A stretch of 48,457 bases of DNA. It comes from Ruminococcus sp. UBA3665. Lineage in GTDB: Bacteria > Bacillota > Clostridia > Oscillospirales > Ruminococcaceae. A program made the translations under genes and the position numbers. Location: NCBI GenBank assembly GCA_002373165.1, contig DFJS01000056.1, positions 1-48,457 of the forward strand, given 5' to 3'. Below, one piece after another: positions 1-6,820 of this stretch; the stretch's first letter is position 1, and the number at the start of each line of letters is the position of its first letter. Below the pieces are notes generated by a model. That model worked only from the letters and a program-made list of their open reading frames with translations. It did no database searches and was not told the DNA's origin.

Positions 1-2012
1 GCGACTGCGACGGCAACGGCTTCAAGCTCGGCGGCGGCGGAGTCGGCACCCGTCATGTTGTCGAAAACTGCCTTGCATTTGAAAACCTCAACTGCGGCTT
101 TACGGATAATAACAATCCGGAATTCGGCGAGATGACAAACTGCACAGCTTATAACAACAATCTGGGCGGCAAGAGCAAGGCGAATTATCTTGTCTACAGA
201 AGCAGCAGCACGGCAACGATGACCGGACTGGTATCTTATTTCAATACATCCAAAGTTACCAAGACAAAAGCAGCCGGAATCGCCGTCGGAACAGACAAAT
301 TCAAGGGCACGCTGAAAAATACCCTGTATTACAACGGCGGATATTATTACGGCTCGTTCACGGCTTCCGGCAGTGCTGTCAAGTCCGGTACAAAAGTAAC
401 GCCTTCGGATTCTGAATTCACCAGCCTGACAATCGCCGGCATGGGAACAGATTTCCATAAAACAGCACGTAATTCTGACGGTTCGCCGAATTTCAGCGGT
501 TTTGCAGAAACCAAGGGAACTTATAAGAGCATCGGTTATCATTTCAGCTCCGGCGTATCACAGAAATCAAGCCCCAGCATTCCGAATACTTCCGGCGGCG
601 GTTCTTCCACTACTGAACCGGACACTCCGACAGATTCCTATACAGCCGCATCTTTTGCAGAAGGCTCTGTTTTCATGTTCAAGAACGTCAACAGCGGCTT
701 ATATCTGGAAGTCGCTGACAATGCCGCCAAGAACAGCGCGAATGTCCAGCAGTGGGGCGCAAACGGCGAGGGAACAAATCAGTCCGGCGTATGGAATACC
801 TGGAAACTGTGCAGCGCAGGCGACGGCTATTATTATCTTGTTTCCTGCGTGGGCGACGGCGGAACTTATGTGCTCGATGTAGAAGGCAAAAAATCCACAG
901 ACGGCACTAATATTGATATCTATCAGTATAAGGGCGCAGATAATCAGAAATTTATGCTGACAAAGAATTCTGACGGCTCTTACAAGATCAGAACAAAAGT
1001 TTCCGGAGAAAAATCTGCACTGGATGTCATCAACGGGAGCATGGATTACGGCGCAAATGTACAGGAATGGACTGTCAACGGCGCAAACTGTCAGGACTGG
1101 ATTCTGGAATCCGTTCCGGATCCGGGCATCGAAATGGATACCAGCATGGTATATACTTTCTCGAATGTCAACAGCGGTCTGGTAATGGATATCGCAGACG
1201 GCGCAATGCAGGACAATTCCAATCTTCAGCAGTGGGGTTCCAACGGCTTTGACTGTCAGAAATGGGTGCTGAAAGCATTCGGTTCCGGAAATTATTATTA
1301 TATCAGATCTTTGCAGGATCAGACTTATGTACTCAAAGCAGAGGGTTCCGGCAACGGCAGCAATATTGATATTGTAACTTATTCGACTAAGGATAGTGCA
1401 ATGCTGTTCCGGTTTACCAAAAATCTGGATGGTTCTTACGGTATTCTGACACATGCTTCTTCTGACAAGGCGCGTGTGGAAGTTGCCAATGCAAGCATGG
1501 ACTATGGCGCAAATGTTCAGCAGTGGGAGGCTAACGGCAATAACTGCCAGAAATGGAATATCACTTCTGAAACGACTACTGTCGCAACGACAACCACGAC
1601 AAAGGCTACCACGACGACGACAACTACAAAAGCTACTACCACCACACAGGCCACTACGACGCAGGCCACTACAACAGAAGCTACTACCACTCAGACCACT
1701 ACAACAGAAGCCACTACTACTCAGGCCACTACTACAGAAGCTACTACCACTCAGGCAACCACGACAGAAGCTACTACGACAGAAACTGCTCCTGTTCCGA
1801 CTGAAACAGAATCTTACCTCAAAGGCGATGCCAACAGCGACGGAAAAATTAATATTCTGGATATCATCGCTGTGAACAGAGCTGTTCTCGGAAAAGAAAC
1901 TCTCTCTGATGCACAGCTGAAAGCAATCGATTTTAATCAGAACGGCAAACCCGATTCCGAAGAATCACTTGCAGTGCTGAAATATCTCGTCGGCCTTGTA
2001 ACAGAATTATAA
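1..2012 (+). CDS. Pectate lyase (PL9-like), 5'-truncated, with two ricin-type modules and a dockerin
   Basis: The reading frame is open from the left edge (first full codon at base 3, 669 codons visible), so the start lies outside. The first ~200 residues look like the end of a secreted right-handed beta-helix pectate lyase: the motif GNGFKLGG, which in PL9 enzymes carries the catalytic lysine, is followed by a Cys/Asn-rich helix containing FTDNNNP. Two ricin-B-like modules follow (about residues 220-375 and 380-525), each with Q-x-W repeats such as VQQWGANG and LQQWGSNG, likely carbohydrate-binding. Then come a Thr-rich linker of about 75 residues and a C-terminal dockerin (about 605-669) with a calcium loop GDANSDGKIN and a more divergent second loop DFNQNGKPD. 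It is probably a cellulosome enzyme acting on pectin outside the cell. The PL9 assignment rests on the partial catalytic domain only. Confidence 0.85.
   Translation, partial: DCDGNGFKLGGGGVGTRHVVENCLAFENLNCGFTDNNNPEFGEMTNCTAYNNNLGGKSKANYLVYRSSSTATMTGLVSYFNTSKVTKTKAAGIAVGTDKFKGTLKNTLYYNGGYYYGSFTASGSAVKSGTKVTPSDSEFTSLTIAGMGTDFHKTARNSDGSPNFSGFAETKGTYKSIGYHFSSGVSQKSSPSIPNTSGGGSSTTEPDTPTDSYTAASFAEGSVFMFKNVNSGLYLEVADNAAKNSANVQQWGANGEGTNQSGVWNTWKLCSAGDGYYYLVSCVGDGGTYVLDVEGKKSTDGTNIDIYQYKGADNQKFMLTKNSDGSYKIRTKVSGEKSALDVINGSMDYGANVQEWTVNGANCQDWILESVPDPGIEMDTSMVYTFSNVNSGLVMDIADGAMQDNSNLQQWGSNGFDCQKWVLKAFGSGNYYYIRSLQDQTYVLKAEGSGNGSNIDIVTYSTKDSAMLFRFTKNLDGSYGILTHASSDKARVEVANASMDYGANVQQWEANGNNCQKWNITSETTTVATTTTTKATTTTTTTKATTTTQATTTQATTTEATTTQTTTTEATTTQATTTEATTTQATTTEATTTETAPVPTETESYLKGDANSDGKINILDIIAVNRAVLGKETLSDAQLKAIDFNQNGKPDSEESLAVLKYLVGLVTEL
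1570..1790 (+). repeat. Thr-rich linker-coding repeat
   Basis: Degenerate repeats of ACT/ACA/ACG codons with interspersed GCT, CAG and GAA give TTTTQATTTEATTT-type units between the second ricin module and the dockerin. This is a flexible, probably O-glycosylated linker typical of Ruminococcus extracellular enzymes. Repeat number may vary between strains. Confidence 0.85.
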
Positions 2013-2017
2013 TTTAT

Positions 2018-2053
2018 AAAAGCCCTCCCGGAACGCTCCGGAAGGGCTTTTTT
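2018..2053. terminator. Bidirectional intrinsic terminator
   Basis: A GC-rich hairpin (AAAGCCCT-CCCGGA / TCCGG-AAGGGCTTT, loop ACGC) is flanked by A-run and T-run. It sits between two convergent genes, the dockerin enzyme and the asparagine synthetase-like gene, and can end both transcripts. Confidence 0.85.
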
Positions 2054-2054
2054 C

Positions 2055-3596
2055 TTATCTCTTGATGAAATATTCTTCGTACCATACCAGGAATGTGTAA
2101 ATCGTCCAGACCTGCCGCCACAGATCGGAGTTTCCGTTGATATATTCCTGATAAATGCGGTTGATTTCTTCGGTTTTGAAAAATTCCGCGGCATAGCTGC
2201 TGTTGAATTTTTCACGGACATCCTGATTATAAGATTCATCTGCCAGCCAGATTCTCACAGGAACAATAAAGCCCAGCTTTTTCCGGAAAGCAATTTCTTC
2301 CGGAAGCACTTTGGCCGCCGCTGTGCGGAATGCGACTTTGTTCTGTTCGGCATTGACTTTGTATTCCGAAGGCATACGGGATGCAATATCGAAAATGCGT
2401 CTGTCCGTCAGGGGCATACGGATTTCCAGCCCGGCGGCAGTGCTCATTTTGTCAACATTCAGATAAATATCGCCTTCCAGCCAGATTTGAATATCTACAT
2501 CGGACATTTTGGTCAGCGGGTCAAGGCCTTCTGTTTCGTCATAGATATATTTTACCAGATGAATCGGCAGAATTTCCGGGTTATAGGATTTCAGGATTTT
2601 TTGTTTTTCTTCTTCTTTCATGATATTCGTATTGCCGACGTAGAAATTTTTCAGATTATCGCCGTAGCGTTCGGCATTGCGGTACATGTTATAGCCGCCG
2701 AAGAATTCGTCTGCACCCTCGCCGGAATAGCAGAGCTTTGTGTGCTGTGCCGTGGCATTGCATCCCAGTGTGAACACAATCGCAGAAGCATCGCCCAGAG
2801 GCTGTTCCATATGATACATGACATAGGGAACAATGCCGAAGAAATCTTCCGGCTTGATTTTGGCAACAGAGTGCTCTGTATTCAGGAGTTCGGCAGTTTT
2901 GGCGGCAATTCTGGATTCGTCAAAGCGTTCTTCGTCATAGCCGCAGGAATCGGCGCGTCTGGCATCGGACATCGCCAGCACATAGGAAGAATCCACGCCG
3001 CCGGAAAGGAACGATTCCGCAGTTTCGTCATCGGTTTTGACTTCCCGGAACATCTGCTTGACAGTTTCGTGAATTTCATCCGCCCAGCTTTCGAGTGATC
3101 TGCTGTGATCGGGATGAAATTCCGGTTTCCAGTAACGGCGGAGTTCCAGCCTGCCGTTTTTGAATTTCAGCCAGTGGCCGGGCATGAGTTTTTTCACACC
3201 CTTGAAGAACGTATCTTCTCCAGCAACATAAGTCAGTGTCAGATAAATCTGAAGCATATCCGGATTGAGTTCTTTCACAAAGCCTTCCTGATTCAGAATA
3301 TCCCGGATCATAGTACCGTACAGCAGATGCTGATCTGCCGTCAGATAGTAATAAAACGGCTTTGTGCCGAACTGGTCGCGCAGACAGAACAGTTCCTCTG
3401 TCTGGTCATCCCACAGCGCAAAGGCAAACATGCCGTAAAGATGATCGGCCATCTGATCGCCCCATGTTTCATAAGCTTTCAGCAGAATCGCTTCTTCGCG
3501 CTGAGCGCGTGTCATATCACGGACAGCAAGCCCCAGTTCATCGCCAAGAGCTTCCCAGTTGCGGATATGGCCTCGGTAAGTTTTGATTGTAATCAT
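2055..3596 (-). CDS. Asparagine synthetase-like protein lacking the glutaminase nucleophile
   Basis: 513 aa. The C-terminal synthetase domain is intact: the PP-loop SGGVDSS (about residues 194-200) binds ATP, and SGEGADEFFGGY follows at the usual distance. The N-terminal Ntn-type glutaminase domain is cut short. The protein begins at MITIKTYRGH, roughly where normal AsnB has its NGEIYN segment, so Cys2 (the nucleophile), the RGPD region and the NGE motif are absent. The later glutaminase fold (LYGMFAFALWD, RDQFGTKPFYY) remains. The start is well supported by an AGGAGGTG ribosome site 10 bases upstream and a consensus promoter, and the short intergenic region holds no hidden N-terminus. Glutamine-dependent activity is therefore unlikely. 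Ammonia-dependent asparagine synthesis or another amidation is inferred. Confidence 0.8.
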   Translation of the reverse strand: MITIKTYRGHIRNWEALGDELGLAVRDMTRAQREEAILLKAYETWGDQMADHLYGMFAFALWDDQTEELFCLRDQFGTKPFYYYLTADQHLLYGTMIRDILNQEGFVKELNPDMLQIYLTLTYVAGEDTFFKGVKKLMPGHWLKFKNGRLELRRYWKPEFHPDHSRSLESWADEIHETVKQMFREVKTDDETAESFLSGGVDSSYVLAMSDARRADSCGYDEERFDESRIAAKTAELLNTEHSVAKIKPEDFFGIVPYVMYHMEQPLGDASAIVFTLGCNATAQHTKLCYSGEGADEFFGGYNMYRNAERYGDNLKNFYVGNTNIMKEEEKQKILKSYNPEILPIHLVKYIYDETEGLDPLTKMSDVDIQIWLEGDIYLNVDKMSTAAGLEIRMPLTDRRIFDIASRMPSEYKVNAEQNKVAFRTAAAKVLPEEIAFRKKLGFIVPVRIWLADESYNQDVREKFNSSYAAEFFKTEEINRIYQEYINGNSDLWRQVWTIYTFLVWYEEYFIKR

Positions 3597-3622
3597 AAAA
3601 AATAAACACCTCCTGAGTATTT

Positions 3623-3651
3623 ATTATAACATATTCTGTACAGATTTGCAA
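3623..3651 (-). promoter_or_regulatory. SigA promoter of the asparagine synthetase-like gene
   Basis: Read on the minus strand: TTGCAA (3646-3651), 17-bp spacer, TATAAT (3623-3628) with TG just before the -10. The ribosome site AGGAGGTG at 3607-3614 follows. Confidence 0.75.
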
Positions 3652-3714
3652 TATGTTCCGGCAAAAAATTACAATCTGTCAATGGATTTTCATTTTCTGG
3701 TAAACAAAAAGCTC

Positions 3715-3743
3715 TTGACAAGAGCATCAAAAAAGTGTATAAT
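3715..3743 (+). promoter_or_regulatory. SigA promoter of the cohesin-like lipoprotein
   Basis: TTGACA (3715-3720), 17-bp spacer, TATAAT (3738-3743): perfect consensus boxes. A GGAAGG ribosome site at about 3775-3780 precedes the ATG at 3793. Confidence 0.85.
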
Positions 3744-3792
3744 AAGATAAGCTGAAACATGCGTTTTTCTGAAAGGAAGGTATGAAATTACT

Positions 3793-4827
3793 ATGAAGCA
3801 TAATTTTAAAAAAATTCTGACAGTCTGCCTGATCGCCTCTCTGTCTGTTGCTGCCTTTGGATGCAGCAAAAATAATAACAGCAGCGAAGCTGCTCCCGAA
3901 GCAGGTGCGCAGGAGACAATTTCTCTGGATCAGACAAAAGTACCCCTGACGTTCGAGCACGAAACAGGCGCGGGAAATGATGCCGCTGAAACAACTGCTG
4001 TGCCCGAAGATGCTGCCGAATCCGGCGAAGAAGGCGAAGCTCCAGCTACTACAGCTCCGTCTCAGGCAGAAACAAAAGCTGCTTCTACCAGCATTGCTGT
4101 CGTACCGGTAACGGAATATGTCAAAGTAACTGACGATAAAGGCCAGCCCGTAACCGATGCCGACGGTCAGGAACAAACCGAGGCAGTCCCCGTGGTAAAA
4201 GTCGTTCCTATGACCGATACTGCCGGCCAGCCCGTGACTGATGCCGCAGGAAATCAGCAAACTGAAACTGTGACTGTGACAGAAACTGTTGTCGTCACAG
4301 AGCCTGTTGAAAATCCTGCTACCCTCAGCCCCATTGCTGACCCCAACCAGACTGTGACAGAAGTCTCTGCACCTTCCGGTTATTCTCCCTCTTACGATCT
4401 CTGTAAGGCTTACTGGCTGGATATGTCCCAGGAAGGCGACTTCTTCTTTGAAGGCGAATTTCTGATTATCGAATTTGAAGTAAATCAGGATATTCCTGAC
4501 GGAAGCTATCCTGTTTCTATCGAAAAAGCAGATATTGCAAGCTGGGATGTTGTTTCCTGGGATCCGGAAATCATCAACGGCGAAGTTGCTGTCAATACAG
4601 AGCTGACCGCACAGCCGGATATGCCGGAAAAAGATTTCGCGCTGAAAGTCAAGAGCGTTCAGGCCAAGCAGGGAGATACAGTCAAAGTAGTAATCGATCT
4701 GAAAAATAACCCCGGTTTCTGCGGTTTTGTTATGGATATTCAGTATGATAAATCTGCTATGACGATTGTAGATACTTACGGCGGCGAAAACTTCAAGAAA
4801 ACTGCAATCAACTATATTGCAAAGTAA
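3793..4827 (+). CDS. Lipoprotein with cohesin-like halves in swapped order
   Basis: 344 aa. It has a lipoprotein signal peptide with lipobox AAFGC (Cys about residue 24), so it is probably anchored on the outer face of the membrane. An Ala/Glu/Thr-rich spacer follows (about 25-180), including two copies of a GQPVTDAxGxxQTE-type repeat. The C-terminal 150 residues resemble a cohesin, but in reverse order: first a segment like the cohesin C-terminal half (EFLIIEFEV, IPDGSYPVSI, INGEVAVN), then after a short linker a segment like the N-terminal half (VKSVQAKQGDTVKVVIDL, GFVMDIQYD). The gene ends cleanly at a terminator. A circularly permuted cohesin is the simplest reading; two half-deleted tandem cohesins is the alternative. 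A role as a surface anchor for dockerin proteins such as the neighbouring pectate lyase is inferred. Confidence 0.7.
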   Translation: MKHNFKKILTVCLIASLSVAAFGCSKNNNSSEAAPEAGAQETISLDQTKVPLTFEHETGAGNDAAETTAVPEDAAESGEEGEAPATTAPSQAETKAASTSIAVVPVTEYVKVTDDKGQPVTDADGQEQTEAVPVVKVVPMTDTAGQPVTDAAGNQQTETVTVTETVVVTEPVENPATLSPIADPNQTVTEVSAPSGYSPSYDLCKAYWLDMSQEGDFFFEGEFLIIEFEVNQDIPDGSYPVSIEKADIASWDVVSWDPEIINGEVAVNTELTAQPDMPEKDFALKVKSVQAKQGDTVKVVIDLKNNPGFCGFVMDIQYDKSAMTIVDTYGGENFKKTAINYIAK

Positions 4828-4833
4828 TATCAG

Positions 4834-4860
4834 AAAAAGCCCGGAAATCCGGGCTTTTTT
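4834..4860. terminator. Bidirectional intrinsic terminator
   Basis: A perfect 11-bp stem AAAAAGCCCGG / CCGGGCTTTTT with loop AAAT lies between the convergent lipoprotein gene and hslO. The hslO stop codon abuts it. Confidence 0.9.
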
Positions 4861-5729
4861 TATTTCTGCACCATGTCCAGGATTTCTTCCGGCGCAAAAT
4901 GATATTTTTTGTCACAGAAATGACAGCAGACTTCAATTGTTTCGTTTGTATCGGCCAGTTCCCGGAGCTGTTGTTTGCCGATGCTGATTAATACTCTTGC
5001 CGTGCGTTCTCTGGAGCAGTCGCAGTGATAATTTGCTTCGGCTTCGTCCAGCAGATTGGGGTCAAGACCTTCCAGGCATTTCAGAACAATTTCTTCGGCA
5101 GTCATGCCGTTTTCCAGCATTTTGGTGATATGCGGCATGGCGGCGATGTTCTGTTCCAGCACGGGAATGCAGGCCTCGTCCGCGAACGGCAGAAGCTGAA
5201 TCAGAAAGCCGCCTGCATGTTTTACAGTCAGATCCGGCGCAACCAGAACACCAAGACTCAGCACGGTGGGAATCTGTTCGCTTGTGGCGTAATAGCTGGC
5301 GATATCTTCGGCAATTTCGCCGGATACCAGCGGAATTGTTCCGACATAAGGTTCTTTCAGGCCAAGATCTTTGATGACGGAAAGCGTTCCGTTTCCGACC
5401 GCGCCGCCGACATCCAGCTTATTTTTATCATTCAGAGGGATTTCGACAATATAATGATCTGCACAGCATTTGACATTGCCGCGGCTGTCGGCAACGGCAA
5501 TCATACTGCCGATCTGGCCGTTTCCGTCGATTCGCAGGGTCAGTTTATCGTCCTCATTTTTCTGGTCATAGCCCATCAGCGAGGCCGCTGTTGCAAGCCG
5601 GCCGAGTGCAGCGGTCACGACAGCGGACGGATGATGGAATAGTTCTATCTGATTTACCATATCGGTAGAATCTATTGCAGAAGCGATGACACTGCCGTCT
5701 TCCGAAATGGCACGTTTGATGATACTCAT
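4860..5729 (-). CDS. hslO: Redox-regulated chaperone Hsp33
   Basis: 289 aa, normal length for the family. Hsp33 is a cytoplasmic holdase switched on by oxidative unfolding; its zinc-binding cysteines act as the sensor. The C-terminal zinc motif is present as CDC (about residues 235-237) and CHFC (about 269-272). The N-terminal fold shows the family's GGAVGNGTLSVIKD and PYVGTIPLVSGEIAEDIA stretches. The start is placed at 5729 (MSIIKRA), because AAAGGA lies 9 bases upstream; an in-frame ATG three codons earlier would overlap this site. It is the last gene of a minus-strand run after a methyltransferase and a 56-aa membrane protein, with gaps of about 36 bases, so it is probably cotranscribed with them. 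Confidence 0.93.
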   Translation of the reverse strand: MSIIKRAISEDGSVIASAIDSTDMVNQIELFHHPSAVVTAALGRLATAASLMGYDQKNEDDKLTLRIDGNGQIGSMIAVADSRGNVKCCADHYIVEIPLNDKNKLDVGGAVGNGTLSVIKDLGLKEPYVGTIPLVSGEIAEDIASYYATSEQIPTVLSLGVLVAPDLTVKHAGGFLIQLLPFADEACIPVLEQNIAAMPHITKMLENGMTAEEIVLKCLEGLDPNLLDEAEANYHCDCSRERTARVLISIGKQQLRELADTNETIEVCCHFCDKKYHFAPEEILDMVQK

Positions 5730-5765
5730 ATAAATCAATCCTTTCTTATCATATGCAATCAGAAT

Positions 5766-5936
5766 TTATTTTTCCTTTTTCATAATAAGTATAGTCCAAA
5801 AAGCGGCAATGAAATCAATAATACCAGCAATAAGAGAAACATATTTCGGAATTTCAATATTCATTAACGAAATAATAAACATACATAATCCAATAATCAT
5901 AATAATAATTCCAAATACAAATCTTGCTTTTTTCAT
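5766..5936 (-). CDS. Small two-helix membrane protein, 56 aa
   Basis: This short gene starts with MKKARFVFG, has two hydrophobic helices (about residues 6-25 and 32-52), and ends with KKEK. A strong AGGAGG ribosome site (5942-5947) sits 5 bases before the ATG. The gap is 37 bases to the upstream methyltransferase and 36 to the downstream hslO, consistent with one operon. The base composition is markedly AT-rich with many ATT codons, as expected for a hydrophobic peptide. I do not recognise a family. The lysines at both ends suggest a hairpin with both termini in the cytoplasm. Existence is likely from the ribosome site and codon pattern; function is unknown. Confidence 0.72.
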   Translation of the reverse strand: MKKARFVFGIIIMIIGLCMFIISLMNIEIPKYVSLIAGIIDFIAAFWTILIMKKEK

Positions 5937-5973
5937 AATATCCTCCTACAAATTGATTTGCCTAAATTCCGAT

Positions 5974-6750
5974 TTATGTCAGTGGTTTTTGTGCAATAAA
6001 TAAAATCCGTTCAGTTGTTTCCGAAACAGGGGAGAGCTGTTCCGGCAAATCCAGATTTTTATCCGCATCGAATTCAGCTAGGAGTTCCAGCCCGGATTCT
6101 TTCAGTAAAGTTTCAATGACAGAAACCGGATAGGCCGTTTCTGTAATAAATTCATCAGAACGGTAATAACTGTCGGATTCTTCCTCATGCGCAAAGAATG
6201 TCAGCTGCATTTCAACCGTATCGCCTTTCAGACGGTTTTCCCATGTGCAGAAAACTTGTTCTGTATCATAGAGAAAAATTTTATCTTTCAGAATTTCATG
6301 ATGCTTGTACAGCGTATTTAAATCGAAAATAAACAGTCCGCCCGGCTGGGCAAACAGCGAAACTTTTTTGAATACCTGAAGAATTTCTTCTGCATTTTTC
6401 AGATGATTCAGACTGTCCAGCATACAGACAGTAATATCAATCGTCCCGAACATATCCAGTTCTTTCATATCCTGACAAAGATACTGAATCGGCAGACTGC
6501 TTTTTAATTTTTTCATCATGGCCTGATTCAGCATAGCCGGAGAATTGTCTACGCCGATGACATCATAATTTAATTTTGCAAGTTCTTCGCTCAGCGAACC
6601 GCTTCCGCAGGCAAGGTCAAGCAGAAGATTGCCTTCTGTATTGGTTTGCAGATACTTCCGGATTAAAAAATCCAGTCTTGCAGCGCGTTCGGGGTACTGG
6701 ACGTTCTGGGTAAGCGCGTCATAGAATTCCGCAAAATTGAGATATTCCAA
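5974..6750 (-). CDS. Class I SAM-dependent methyltransferase
   Basis: 258 aa from the chosen start. SAM-binding motif I is LLLDLACGSGSLS, followed by VIGVDNSPAML (motif post-I) and a motif around ITVCMLDSLNHL. The C-terminal half matches small-molecule methyltransferases of the Methyltransf_25 type; the substrate cannot be told. The start is taken as TTG at 6750 (MEYLNFAEFYDAL) because AGAAGG lies 8 bases upstream. A GTG at 6759 would overlap that site. It follows secA by about 70 bases containing a hairpin and no visible promoter, so it may depend on read-through from secA. Confidence 0.8.
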   Translation of the reverse strand: MEYLNFAEFYDALTQNVQYPERAARLDFLIRKYLQTNTEGNLLLDLACGSGSLSEELAKLNYDVIGVDNSPAMLNQAMMKKLKSSLPIQYLCQDMKELDMFGTIDITVCMLDSLNHLKNAEEILQVFKKVSLFAQPGGLFIFDLNTLYKHHEILKDKIFLYDTEQVFCTWENRLKGDTVEMQLTFFAHEEESDSYYRSDEFITETAYPVSVIETLLKESGLELLAEFDADKNLDLPEQLSPVSETTERILFIAQKPLT

Positions 6751-6777
6751 GAAAAACACCTTCTTTCAGGCAGAAGC

Positions 6778-6803
6778 AGCCCTCTCCCGTGCAGGAGAGA
6801 GCT
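6778..6803 (-). terminator. Hairpin between secA and the methyltransferase gene
   Basis: The inverted repeat AGC-C-CTCTCC / GGAGAG-A-GCT has a 6-base loop (CGTGCA). No proper U-run follows on the minus strand, so it could be a weak terminator, a partial attenuator or an RNA-stability element. Confidence 0.4.
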
Positions 6804-6820
6804 GTATTTCTGCGGTCAGG

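Noticed and set aside
3597..3792. A hidden or frameshifted N-terminus of the asparagine synthetase-like protein
   Set aside because: The region carries two divergent promoters and ribosome sites; no frame encodes MCG or RGPD motifs.
3782..3795. Four-codon leader peptide overlapping the lipoprotein start
   Set aside because: ATG-AAA-TTA-CTA-TGA overlaps the real ATG, but so short a frame is easily chance and no attenuator structure accompanies it.
5809..6003. Plus-strand Ile-rich frame in the gap before the methyltransferase
   Set aside because: It is the antisense shadow of the 56-aa minus-strand protein, which has the ribosome site.
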